In this document: in pieces, positions 1 through 6,009 of the stretch | Position numbering within the stretch: position 1 is the stretch's first letter | Layout: each line of letters begins with the position of its first letter | Assembly (NCBI GenBank): GCA_017430155.1 | Contig: JAFRNO010000629.1 | Location: 1-6,222, forward strand | Direction: 5' to 3' | From: Kiritimatiellia bacterium | GTDB lineage: Bacteria; Verrucomicrobiota; Kiritimatiellia; RFP12; UBA1067 | Length of the DNA: 6,222 bases | Notes under the pieces: generated by a model | Databases searched by the model: none | Told to the model about the DNA's origin: nothing | What the model saw: the letters and a program-made list of their open reading frames with translations, nothing else | Translations under genes and position numbers: made by a program

Positions 1-293
1 CGCTCCGGCGCGGCAAGAACAAAGTCGAGATCAAGGTGGCCAACCGCTGGAAGAACCGAATGATCGGCGACGAGCGGTTGCCGGAAGACGGCGCGTGGGG
101 GGCACCCTGGGGCGGCGGTCCGACGAAACTCATGGAGGATATGCCGGACTGGTTCGTGCAGGGCAAGATGGCGCCTTCCGGCCGGATCGCATTTTCAACG
201 GCGCGTCCGTGGACGGCGGATTCTCCGCTCGCGCCGGCCGGGCTCGAGGGTCCGGTGTACGTGATGACAACTGAAACGGACGAGACCAAGTAA
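1..293 (+). CDS. C-terminal end of a GH106 / GH2-like glycoside hydrolase (partial)
   Basis: The frame is open from base 3 to the TAA at 291-293, so this is the last 96 residues of a gene that begins upstream. The GTG at 36 is only an internal codon. The visible end contains EIKVANRWKNRMIGDE, then LPED, a Trp/Gly-rich stretch, GKMAPSGRIAFST, and a final PLAPAGLEGPVYV. This order (N-x-W-x-NRxIGDE, then SGR-x-FT, then PL-P-GL-GPV) is what I know from the C-terminal beta-sandwich of alpha-L-rhamnosidase-like GH106 proteins and related large hydrolases with GH2-type carbohydrate-binding domains. The catalytic part lies outside the window, so substrate and activity cannot be read here; rhamnosidase is an inference from the family. 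The next gene starts 23 bases downstream, which fits one transcript. Confidence 0.72.
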   Translation, partial: LRRGKNKVEIKVANRWKNRMIGDERLPEDGAWGAPWGGGPTKLMEDMPDWFVQGKMAPSGRIAFSTARPWTADSPLAPAGLEGPVYVMTTETDETK

Positions 294-303
294 ACCGGTA
301 CGG

Positions 304-311
304 AAAAGGAG
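304..311 (+). promoter_or_regulatory. Strong Shine-Dalgarno site for the SDR gene
   Basis: AAAAGGAG lies five bases upstream of the ATG at 317. It fixes that start and shows that this gene has its own efficient ribosome entry, although only 23 bases separate it from the previous stop codon. Confidence 0.75.
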
Positions 312-316
312 TACGC

Positions 317-1117
317 ATGAAAAAGACGATATTCATAACTGGTGCGACGAAGAACACGGGCCTGGGGATCGCCCGCAAGTTCGCGGCGGATGGCTGGAAC
401 GTGGCCGTGTCGAGCCGCGACCGCGCGGCCGCCGAGGAGACGGCGCAGGCGCTCGCCGCCGAGTTCGGCGCGGAGGCTCTCGGCCTCGCGATGGACCCGG
501 CGGAGGTGCCGTCGATCCGGGCGGCGTTCGCGGCGCTGAAGGGCCGCTTCGGGCGGTTGGACGCGTTCGTCTCCAACGCCGCCAACCTCGGTGTGGGTTT
601 TTCCGTGCTGAACTCGGAGGAGTCCGACTGGGACGCCGTGGTGAACGCGAACGCGCGCGGGTCGTTCTTCGGCGCCCAGGAGGCGCAACGTCTGATGACG
701 GAGGGCGGCTCGATCGTGTTCATCTCCAGCTGCCACGCGAAGAAGGCCGTGCCGGGCCGCGCGCTCTACACGATCTCGAAGGCGGCGATCGGCGGCATGA
801 CGCGCTCGCTCGCGGTCGAGCTCGGCTGCCTCGGCATCCGCGTGAACGCCATCCTCGCGGGCGCGGTGCGCACGGACCGGTGGGACGGCCTTTCGGACGA
901 GGAAGTCGAGAAGCGCCGGTCGCGCTGGCCGGTCGGGCAGGAATCCACGCCGGAGCAGATCGCGGCCGCCGTCGCGTTTCTCTGTTCCGACGCCGCCGCC
1001 ACCATTTCGGGCGCGGAGATTCCCATCGACAGCGGCATCGGCGCCTGCCTGCTCGCCTACAACAAGAACTGGATCCAGAACGACCCCTACAACGTCAAGT
1101 ACTGGGAAAAGAAATGA
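317..1117 (+). CDS. Classical SDR-family NAD(P)-dependent oxidoreductase
   Basis: A 266-residue cytoplasmic Rossmann-fold enzyme of normal length for a classical short-chain dehydrogenase/reductase. The cofactor loop is TGATKNTGLG (8-17), two residues longer than the usual TGxxxGxG. R34 at the end of the second strand hints at NADP(H), though this is weak. The active-site set is complete: N112 in the NxRG region, S138, Y151 and K155 (YTISK). SNAA at 86-89 replaces the usual NNAG. The end contains the usual SGAEIPIDSG segment. The start is set by AAAAGGAG five bases upstream. Family members act on many alcohols and sugars, so the substrate is unknown. Between glycosidase genes and upstream of an aldolase and a dehydratase, oxidation of a released sugar to its lactone or aldonate is plausible (inference). 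It could instead be annotated as a 3-oxoacyl-ACP-reductase-like protein, but nothing nearby suggests fatty-acid synthesis. Confidence 0.9.
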   Translation: MKKTIFITGATKNTGLGIARKFAADGWNVAVSSRDRAAAEETAQALAAEFGAEALGLAMDPAEVPSIRAAFAALKGRFGRLDAFVSNAANLGVGFSVLNSEESDWDAVVNANARGSFFGAQEAQRLMTEGGSIVFISSCHAKKAVPGRALYTISKAAIGGMTRSLAVELGCLGIRVNAILAGAVRTDRWDGLSDEEVEKRRSRWPVGQESTPEQIAAAVAFLCSDAAATISGAEIPIDSGIGACLLAYNKNWIQNDPYNVKYWEKK

Positions 1118-1146
1118 CGAATGACGAATGACAAATGACGAATGAC
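1112..1146 (+). repeat. Five tandem heptamers (GACRAAT / RAATGAC)
   Basis: Five contiguous 7-base units read AAATGAC, GAATGAC, GAATGAC, AAATGAC, GAATGAC, varying only by A/G at the first base. The first unit carries the stop codon of the SDR gene (TGA 1115-1117). The array fills most of the gap to the next gene, whose preferred start is at 1184. Every unit holds an overlapping ATGA (start plus stop). Because the period is seven, these cycle through all three frames, so no frame stays open for long. The same heptamer in degenerate form recurs at 5971-5998. Confidence 0.9.
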
Positions 1147-1183
1147 AGTCAAAAAGATTAACCTCTCTCCAAAAGGCAAAAAC

Positions 1184-2707
1184 ATGTTGAGTAAATCAAA
1201 AGCAAACCACTTGGTAATCCTTGCGCTCGCGGCACCGCTCGCGCTTGCCGCGAAGCCTGTGATCGACGACGCGCACGACCGCGTGCAGACCACGCTCGAC
1301 CCGATGATGGACCGCATCGGCACGCTCGTGCCGCGTTCCGCGAAGGAGATCGGGCCGTCGCACCTCGCGCTCGGCTGCGAGATGCTGCCGCGCGACTACG
1401 GCGACTTCGAGAACTTCAAGGAGTACATGCCGCCGCTCGGCATCGCGCGGGTGCGTCTGCACGCGGGCTGGGCGAAGCTTGAGCCGGAGCCGGGCAAGTG
1501 GGACTTCGCGTGGCTCGACCGCCAGGTGAACTGGCTCATCGAGAACGGCATGGAGCCGCTCCTCGAGACGAGCTACGGCAACCCGGCCTATCCCGGCGCG
1601 GGCGGGGCGTCGCTCTCCGACGGCATGCCGCAGGGCGAGGAGGCGCTCAAGGCGTGGGACCGCTACATCGAGAAACTCGTGACGCGTTACCCGCAGGTCA
1701 AGAACTGGGCGTGCTGGAACGAGCCGAACAACATCGACGCGAACACGCCGGCGATCGTGGTGGACAACAACATCCGAACGGCGCGGATCATCAAGAAGCA
1801 CATCCCCGATGCGAAGATCGGGATGCTGTCGCTGGGTTCGCGGAAGATGGTCCCCTTCACGGACGCGTGTCTCCGGCTGTTCAAGGAACAGAACGCGATC
1901 GGTCTCTTCACGTGGATCATCTACCACGACTATTCGCCGAACCCGGACACCTGCTATGCAACCCAGGTTGTCGCCTGGGTGAAGACCGTGCGCAAATACG
2001 CCCCGGAACTGAAGATCTGGAACGGCGAATCCGGCGCGACGAGCGATCCGCATTTCTCGGCCAACATCTCGTCCCTGAAGTGGAACTCGGAGCTTACGCA
2101 GGCGAAATGGGACGCGCGCCGTCTCGTGGCGGACCTCGGCCACGGCTTCGACTCGCTCGTGTTCACGATGTACGACCCCTGCTACGACTATCCCGAGCGC
2201 TACTGCCGCCACATCCCTCCGTACTGGGTGCGGACGCGTCCCGACCGCTTCATGAAGCGCATGGGCCTCGTCAAGTGCAACGACAAACTGGAGGTCACGA
2301 AGGTGAAGCCGGCGTACTACACCGTGCAGAACGTCGCGACGCTGTTCGACGCCACGATCGAGCCGGCGAAATTCCCCGTCAAGCTGGTGCCCGGCGAGAC
2401 CGCGCCCGGGCTCGTCGTCTACACGTTCCGCCAGAAGGAGACGGGCATCCCGCTCATCGCGTTCTGGGACGCCTCGAATCACCCCGTGAACGACAACACG
2501 GTCCGCAGGGCCTCGTTCAATGTCGGCGCCGCGCTGGAGGAGCCGGTGTGGATCGACCTCGTGACGGGCGCGATCTACCGCATCCCCGACCGCATGATGA
2601 TCGGGCAGCAGGGGCACAAAGGCAAGGGCAAGCTGTTCGAGGACGTGCCGTACTACGACGCGCCCGTGGTGATCACCGACAAGTCGCTCGTGATGAAAGA
2701 GAAATGA
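1184..2707 (+). CDS. Exported clan GH-A glycoside hydrolase, family unassigned
   Basis: A 507-residue protein from the ATG at 1184. This start is preferred over the ATG at 1142 because it follows AAAAGG (1171-1176) and puts a signal peptide at the very N-terminus (Lys-rich start, hydrophobic HLVILALAAPLALA, likely cut near residue 22-23). The 1142 ATG lies inside the heptamer repeat. A TIM barrel covers roughly 55-395: WxxLEPEPGKWDF near the start, WNEPN with E180 as likely acid/base after strand 4, and WNGESG with E282 as likely nucleophile after strand 7. The 102-residue spacing fits clan GH-A. Residues about 400-507 form a beta-rich C-terminal domain (VWIDLVTGAIYRIP, then VPYYDAPVVITD). 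WNEPN resembles GH39, but the GESG nucleophile region does not obviously match, so I assign no family. Its stop overlaps the next start, which suggests coupled translation and a shared substrate. Location is periplasmic or extracellular. Confidence 0.85.
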   Translation: MLSKSKANHLVILALAAPLALAAKPVIDDAHDRVQTTLDPMMDRIGTLVPRSAKEIGPSHLALGCEMLPRDYGDFENFKEYMPPLGIARVRLHAGWAKLEPEPGKWDFAWLDRQVNWLIENGMEPLLETSYGNPAYPGAGGASLSDGMPQGEEALKAWDRYIEKLVTRYPQVKNWACWNEPNNIDANTPAIVVDNNIRTARIIKKHIPDAKIGMLSLGSRKMVPFTDACLRLFKEQNAIGLFTWIIYHDYSPNPDTCYATQVVAWVKTVRKYAPELKIWNGESGATSDPHFSANISSLKWNSELTQAKWDARRLVADLGHGFDSLVFTMYDPCYDYPERYCRHIPPYWVRTRPDRFMKRMGLVKCNDKLEVTKVKPAYYTVQNVATLFDATIEPAKFPVKLVPGETAPGLVVYTFRQKETGIPLIAFWDASNHPVNDNTVRRASFNVGAALEEPVWIDLVTGAIYRIPDRMMIGQQGHKGKGKLFEDVPYYDAPVVITDKSLVMKEK

Positions 2708-4014
2708 TGACGGCGGGAAAGATTGCGCTTGCCGCCGTTGCCCTGGCTGCGGGGACTGCGATGGCCAAGACCCAGCGGGAGGCGGAGATCGCCGCCGTCC
2801 GGGCGATGGCGGAGCTGGAGATGTATCCCCCGGAAATCAAGATGAACCCCGCGCCCGAGGATTTCGCGCCGAAGGTGTTCCGCTACGGGATGAATGGCGG
2901 GGCCGTGCAGCAGCGCGTCAAGAAGTCCGTCAAGTACCCCGAAGACTGGGGTTTCGCAATGAACGGGAGCGTTTCCGTCACGAAGAAGGGGCGGCTCTGG
3001 GCCACGTGGCTCGGCGGAGAGGACGGTCCCGAGGGGTTCGTGGTCGGCGCGAAGTCGGACGACGGCGGCAAGACGTGGGGCGATCCGGCGTTCGTGCTGG
3101 ATCCGCACTTCAAGGACGACCGCATCCTGAACATCTTTCCCGTGATGCGCGCGGCGCTGTGTGCCGAGACGTGGGTGGACCCGAACGGTGCGCTGCATCT
3201 TCTCGCGACCATCACCGTCGGGACCCCGATGGTGCGCGGATGTCTGTGGGACTACGTCTGCCGGAATCCCGACGCCGCGATGCCCGTCTGGGAAAAGCCG
3301 AAGTTCCTTGGCTGGGGCGCGGTGCCCAACCCGCCGACGGTGCTGAAGGACGGCACATGGATCATCCCCGTTGAAGTCGAGGGCGGCGTTTCCGACGACT
3401 GCTTCCCCGAACTCGTCCCTTTGCGCAGGTGTGGCGCGCTCATGAGCCGCGACGGCGGCAAGACGTGGGAACGCGGCGCTTCGGTGAAGGTGAAGGGAAC
3501 GGACTACGTGATCGAGCACTGCATCGTCGAACGTGCCGACGGCTCGCTCTGGATGCTTTTGCGCTCGGATCTGGGAATCCACGAGGCGTTCTCCTCCGAC
3601 GGCGGAATGACATGGACCGAGGCGCGCAAGGCGACGTGGATCGACAATCCCATCTCGCGCTTTTCCTTCCTCAAGCTCAGGAGCGGCAGCCTTCTCTTGG
3701 TCAAGAACGGCGACAGCGTGTCGAGCTGCGACGGCGTCCATTGTCGCAACAAGCTCAAGGCGTACATCTCCAGGGACGAGGGCCAGACGTGGTCCGCCGG
3801 CTACGAGCTGGACATGCGCGGGTGGGCGGATTATCCGGACGCCGCACAGGGGCCGGACGGCCGCATCGCCATCTCCTGGGGCGTGGACCGCAGGGGACTT
3901 GCCGAGATCCGGTGCGTGGTCCTGACCGAGGAGGAAATCGCCGCCGGCAAGACGATCGGCAAGGACAACTATGGCGGCGTTCGCGTGTTCCGTTCGGTTC
4001 CGGCGGCGGAGTGA
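2704..4014 (+). CDS. Exported sialidase-family (BNR/Asp-box) beta-propeller protein
   Basis: A 436-residue protein. Its ATG (2704-2706) overlaps the previous TGA (2705-2707) as ATGATGA, so the second ATG at 2707 is an equally good start. The N-terminus is a signal peptide (GKIALAAVALAAGTAMA, likely cut before KTQ). Four Asp boxes (S-x-D-x-G-x-T-W type) lie at 118-125, 248-255, 297-304 and 356-363, which define a six-bladed propeller of the BNR_2 sialidase fold. Further matches are PNPPTVLKDGTWIIPVEV, then E271, R287 (LLRSD) and R319 (PISRF). R287 and R319 sit where arginines of a substrate-acid-binding triad could be. The usual N-terminal FRIP arginine motif is not evident; FRYG (about 59-62) is the nearest. 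Such proteins are commonly annotated exo-alpha-sialidase, but many secreted ones in polysaccharide clusters have other or unknown substrates. True sialidase activity is therefore uncertain, and no sialic acid catabolic gene is visible. Confidence 0.87.
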   Translation: MMTAGKIALAAVALAAGTAMAKTQREAEIAAVRAMAELEMYPPEIKMNPAPEDFAPKVFRYGMNGGAVQQRVKKSVKYPEDWGFAMNGSVSVTKKGRLWATWLGGEDGPEGFVVGAKSDDGGKTWGDPAFVLDPHFKDDRILNIFPVMRAALCAETWVDPNGALHLLATITVGTPMVRGCLWDYVCRNPDAAMPVWEKPKFLGWGAVPNPPTVLKDGTWIIPVEVEGGVSDDCFPELVPLRRCGALMSRDGGKTWERGASVKVKGTDYVIEHCIVERADGSLWMLLRSDLGIHEAFSSDGGMTWTEARKATWIDNPISRFSFLKLRSGSLLLVKNGDSVSSCDGVHCRNKLKAYISRDEGQTWSAGYELDMRGWADYPDAAQGPDGRIAISWGVDRRGLAEIRCVVLTEEEIAAGKTIGKDNYGGVRVFRSVPAAE

Positions 4015-4018
4015 AAGG
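4010..4018 (+). repeat. Left copy of a 9-bp direct repeat (AGTGAAAGG) beside the ATPase unit
   Basis: AGTGAAAGG covers the sialidase stop codon (TGA 4012-4014) and the four bases after it. An identical nonamer lies at 5300-5308 across the ATPase stop codon. The unit between the copies differs in base composition from its surroundings. This could be a target-site duplication or recombination scar, or a chance repeat of a stop codon followed by a ribosome-binding sequence. Confidence 0.5.
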
Positions 4019-4035
4019 GATCAGGCTTCATGATA

Positions 4036-4062
4036 CGCAGAATTGCGTTACGCAATTTTGCG
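4036..4062 (+). promoter_or_regulatory. 12-bp hairpin / paired CGCA-N4-TGCG motif upstream of the ATPase promoter
   Basis: Bases 4036-4047 and 4051-4062 pair as a 12-bp stem with one G-T mismatch (wobble in RNA) around the loop TTA. Each arm is also a small palindrome of the form CGCA-N4-TGCG, so the two arms are direct repeats as well. The element lies 22 bases after the sialidase stop and 11 bases before the predicted -35 box. It could be an operator for the ATPase promoter, or an RNA hairpin ending or protecting the upstream transcript. No T-run follows, so it is not a typical intrinsic terminator. Confidence 0.5.
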
Positions 4063-4073
4063 CAAGCGGCATG

Positions 4074-4102
4074 TTGCATTATCATACGGATTTTGCTAAA
4101 AT
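4074..4102 (+). promoter_or_regulatory. Predicted sigma70-like promoter with extended -10 for the ATPase gene
   Basis: The -35 candidate TTGCAT (4074-4079) is followed by a 17-base spacer and the -10 candidate TAAAAT (4097-4102), one base from TATAAT. TG at 4094-4095, one base before the -10, makes an extended -10 (TGCTAAAAT), which can offset the weak -35. Transcription would start near 4109 and leave a leader of about 20 bases before the ATG at 4129. I saw no comparable site between the other complete genes. Confidence 0.6.
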
Positions 4103-4128
4103 ACGCTCGTCTAAACAAGGAAAACAAC

Positions 4129-5304
4129 ATGGTCAATCCGTTTAAATATGGCCGCGAGGTCAGTGGACGGCAGTTTTATGATCGTCAGGAGGCGTTTGAC
4201 GGCCTGTATTCCAAACTTGCCGGCGGGTCAGCCAATGTGGTGATGTATGCGCCGCGAAGATACGGAAAGACCTCGCTTGTCAAGAAGGTGCTTGCGCGTT
4301 TTTCGGAAGAGGGCGTCCCATGTATCTACTTCGACATGAACAGAGTTGAGACGCTTGAACGGTTCTGCGAGGCGTATGCGTCTGCGCTGTATTCACTTGT
4401 GGGGGGTGCGAAGGGCGTTGCCCACGCTTTTGCGGAATACCTGCTGCATCTGCATCCGACATTCTCGTTTGGAGGTGAATTCCCGGTTTCAGTCAAGTTC
4501 GACTATGGCGGGAAGATGAGTTCCGTGTCCCTTGCGGAAGTTCTTGGAATGGCGGAGAAAATCGCCGTCGAGCATGTCCACGGACCCATCATAGTCGCGT
4601 TCGACGAGTTTCAGGAGATAAGGAGCCTGTCTCCCGATCTTCCGCTTGAAGGGATATTTCGCGGGGTCATTCAGGAACAGCAGAATGTCCGTTATGTGTT
4701 TTTCGGTTCCAAGACGCACATGCTCAAACGCATGTTCGGCGAGAAGTCTCGTCCGTTTTACAAATCCGCCGCCACGATCAAGCTGGGGAAGCCGCCAGAA
4801 GACCAGAGCCGCGCCTTTGTCGCCGAGCGGTTCGCTTCCTGTGGAATCGGCGTGGACGCGGCGGAAATCTCCCGCATCGTGGAAGTCTCCGCGAACATCC
4901 CGTATTATCTTCAGGAACTGTCGTCGCAGGTGTTCGACAGGGTTGTGTCCGCTGGAAGGGACTGGGTTGAACCGGCGGACGTGGACGGAGCGATTGATGA
5001 TCTGCTTGCCGAGAACGCTGACTGGTATTTTGAGCAGCTCAAGGGGCTTCCGCCGTCTCAGAGGATTCTGGCGAGGGCACTGGCCGCGGAACCCGTGCGC
5101 GAATTCCTGGCCGAATACCGGGAACGGCACTCTTTGGGCGTGTCATCGACGGTTCACACCGCGCTTGTGCGTCTCATTGACGCTGGAATTGTCGAGTCGG
5201 ACATCTCCGGCTATCATATTGGCGATCCTTTCTTCGCTCGGGCGATTCTGATGCCGCCTGGCGAGGTGGGCTTGCCGGCGGCTGCGTGCGGCGATTTGAA
5301 GTGA
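4129..5304 (+). CDS. AAA/STAND-type ATPase (ATPase_2-like) with C-terminal winged helix
   Basis: A 391-residue protein starting at the ATG at 4129, behind AAGG (4117-4120) and a predicted promoter. An upstream in-frame ATG at 4030 would put the hairpin and promoter inside the coding region, so I rejected it. The N-terminus NPFKYGREV...FYDR is the entry typical of ATP-binding proteins of the ATPase_2 / COG1672 group. Walker A is APRRYGKTS (41-49). Walker B is IIVAFDEFQEI with D159 and E160. YVFFGSK (189-195) looks like the sensor region. From about 308 the sequence fits a winged helix, ending SGYHIGDPFF (360-369), as in that family. The cellular role of this group is largely unknown; it is not a sugar enzyme. 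Codon use is more A/T-ending than in its neighbours, which points to separate ancestry. No partner gene, such as a nuclease or toxin, is next to it. Confidence 0.85.
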   Translation: MVNPFKYGREVSGRQFYDRQEAFDGLYSKLAGGSANVVMYAPRRYGKTSLVKKVLARFSEEGVPCIYFDMNRVETLERFCEAYASALYSLVGGAKGVAHAFAEYLLHLHPTFSFGGEFPVSVKFDYGGKMSSVSLAEVLGMAEKIAVEHVHGPIIVAFDEFQEIRSLSPDLPLEGIFRGVIQEQQNVRYVFFGSKTHMLKRMFGEKSRPFYKSAATIKLGKPPEDQSRAFVAERFASCGIGVDAAEISRIVEVSANIPYYLQELSSQVFDRVVSAGRDWVEPADVDGAIDDLLAENADWYFEQLKGLPPSQRILARALAAEPVREFLAEYRERHSLGVSSTVHTALVRLIDAGIVESDISGYHIGDPFFARAILMPPGEVGLPAAACGDLK

Positions 5305-5308
5305 AAGG
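5300..5308 (+). repeat. Right copy of the 9-bp direct repeat (AGTGAAAGG)
   Basis: This is identical to 4010-4018. It contains the last base pair of sense coding sequence context, the ATPase stop (TGA 5302-5304) and the AAAGG that precedes the aldolase start. Joining the two copies by deleting one repeat and the DNA between them would place the sialidase stop directly before the aldolase ribosome-binding site, giving an uninterrupted operon. Confidence 0.5.
5304..5308 (+). promoter_or_regulatory. Ribosome-binding site of the aldolase, overlapping the ATPase stop
   Basis: AAAGG lies eight bases upstream of the ATG at 5317, and its first A is the last base of the ATPase TGA. This supports the 5317 start and couples the aldolase to whatever transcript crosses the ATPase gene. 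Confidence 0.6.
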
Positions 5309-5316
5309 TTAAGCAA

Positions 5317-5970
5317 ATGGACGCAATCGAAGAACTGAAGAAGACGCGGCTGATAGTGTTGGCGCGCGGCGTGCCGAAGGACGTGCTCCTGAAGGCCGTC
5401 GGGGCGATCGAGGAGGCGGGCGTGACCGTGTTCGAGTCGACGTTCGACCACCGGCGCGCCGACTGCGTGGCCGAGAACGCGGAGAAGATCGCCGCGCTCG
5501 TGGCGGCGTACGGCGAGCGGATGGCAATCGGCGCGGGCACGGTGCTCTCTGTTGAAGAGGTCCGCGCCGCGCACGCGGCAGGCGCAACGTTCATCGTGAG
5601 CCCCGATTCGGATCCCGACGTGATTGCCGAGACGAAGCGCCTCGGCATGGCGTCCATTCCCGGTGCGATGACACCGACCGAGATCAAGCGTGCGTACGCG
5701 CTCGGCGCGGACATCGTGAAGCTCTTCCCGGCGGACGACCTCGGCTACCACTACATCCAGAACCTGAAAGGCCCCCTTCCGCACATCCCGCTCATGGCGA
5801 CGGGCGGCGTGAACCCGCAGACGATTCCCGAGTTCCTCTCGCGCGGCATCCTCGCCGTGGGAACCGGCATCACGGTCTTCCGCCCCGACCTCGTGGCCGC
5901 GGAGGACTACGAAGGAATCAAGGCGCTTGCCAAGGCGCATATGGATGCTATTCAGGCGGCATGGCGATAG
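5317..5970 (+). CDS. 2-keto-3-deoxy-(6-phospho)gluconate-type aldolase (KDPG/KHG aldolase family)
   Basis: A 217-residue class I aldolase, close to the usual family length of about 210. Family motifs appear in order: LARGV with R17, VFEST with catalytic-type E40, GAGTVL (72-77), FIVSP (92-96), IPGAMTPTEI (114-123), VKLFPA with Schiff-base K135, and LMATGGV. These enzymes split 2-keto-3-deoxy sugar acids, phosphorylated or not, into pyruvate and an aldehyde in the cytoplasm. The neighbouring DgoD-like dehydratase, which would make such a substrate, supports a sugar-acid route. Which acid is used (gluconate, galactonate or a deoxysugar acid) cannot be decided from the sequence, so I give no symbol. 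STFDH after E40 replaces the common VTLRT, which may reflect a different substrate. The start is supported by AAAGG eight bases upstream, and the dehydratase follows after a 39-base gap. Confidence 0.9.
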   Translation: MDAIEELKKTRLIVLARGVPKDVLLKAVGAIEEAGVTVFESTFDHRRADCVAENAEKIAALVAAYGERMAIGAGTVLSVEEVRAAHAAGATFIVSPDSDPDVIAETKRLGMASIPGAMTPTEIKRAYALGADIVKLFPADDLGYHYIQNLKGPLPHIPLMATGGVNPQTIPEFLSRGILAVGTGITVFRPDLVAAEDYEGIKALAKAHMDAIQAAWR

Positions 5971-5998
5971 GACAAAAGACAGAGGACAAATGACAAAG
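5971..5998 (+). repeat. Four tandem heptamers (GACARAN)
   Basis: Four contiguous 7-base units read GACAAAA, GACAGAG, GACAAAT, GACAAAG, starting on the base after the aldolase stop codon. They are a degenerate version of the GACRAAT unit at 1112-1146. The last unit merges into the AAAGGAG ribosome-binding site of the next gene. The array occupies most of the 39-base intergenic gap. Confidence 0.75.
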
Positions 5999-6001
5999 GA
6001 G
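5995..6001 (+). promoter_or_regulatory. Shine-Dalgarno site that decides the GTG start of the dehydratase
   Basis: AAAGGAG lies eight bases before GTG at 6010. The nearby ATGs at 5990, 6002 and 6005 are out of frame with the dehydratase, so GTG is the start. Confidence 0.75.
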
Positions 6002-6009
6002 ATGATGAC

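Noticed and set aside
36..293. Small complete gene starting at GTG 36
   Set aside because: The frame is open to the window edge and the conserved hydrolase motif already starts before base 36, so this is a gene tail.
1112..1146. CRISPR array or VNTR of a mobile element
   Set aside because: The units are only 7 bases and contiguous with no spacers, and no cas or transposase gene is present.
1142..1183. Upstream ATG at 1142 as the start of the GH-A gene
   Set aside because: It lies inside the heptamer repeat, has no ribosome-binding sequence, and would put 14 polar residues before a signal peptide that begins naturally at 1184.
1196..2617. 473-residue reading frame on the minus strand
   Set aside because: It is antisense to the GH-A gene, and its Arg/Val/His/Asp-rich low-complexity product is typical of GC-rich shadow frames. 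The same applies to the minus-strand frames at 2653-3741, 4489-5130 and 5143-5940.
1498..2703. Long open frame running upstream of the sialidase gene
   Set aside because: It is the +1 shadow of the GH-A gene: Arg/His/Gly-rich with no family motif. The signal peptide at 2704 marks the real start.
4036..4070. Intrinsic terminator after the sialidase gene
   Set aside because: The stem is long enough but no T-run follows it, so a regulatory hairpin is at least as likely.
4030..4128. N-terminal extension of the ATPase from ATG 4030
   Set aside because: It would translate the hairpin and promoter region and has no family similarity. The ATG at 4129 has a ribosome-binding site and begins with the conserved NPF-YG segment.
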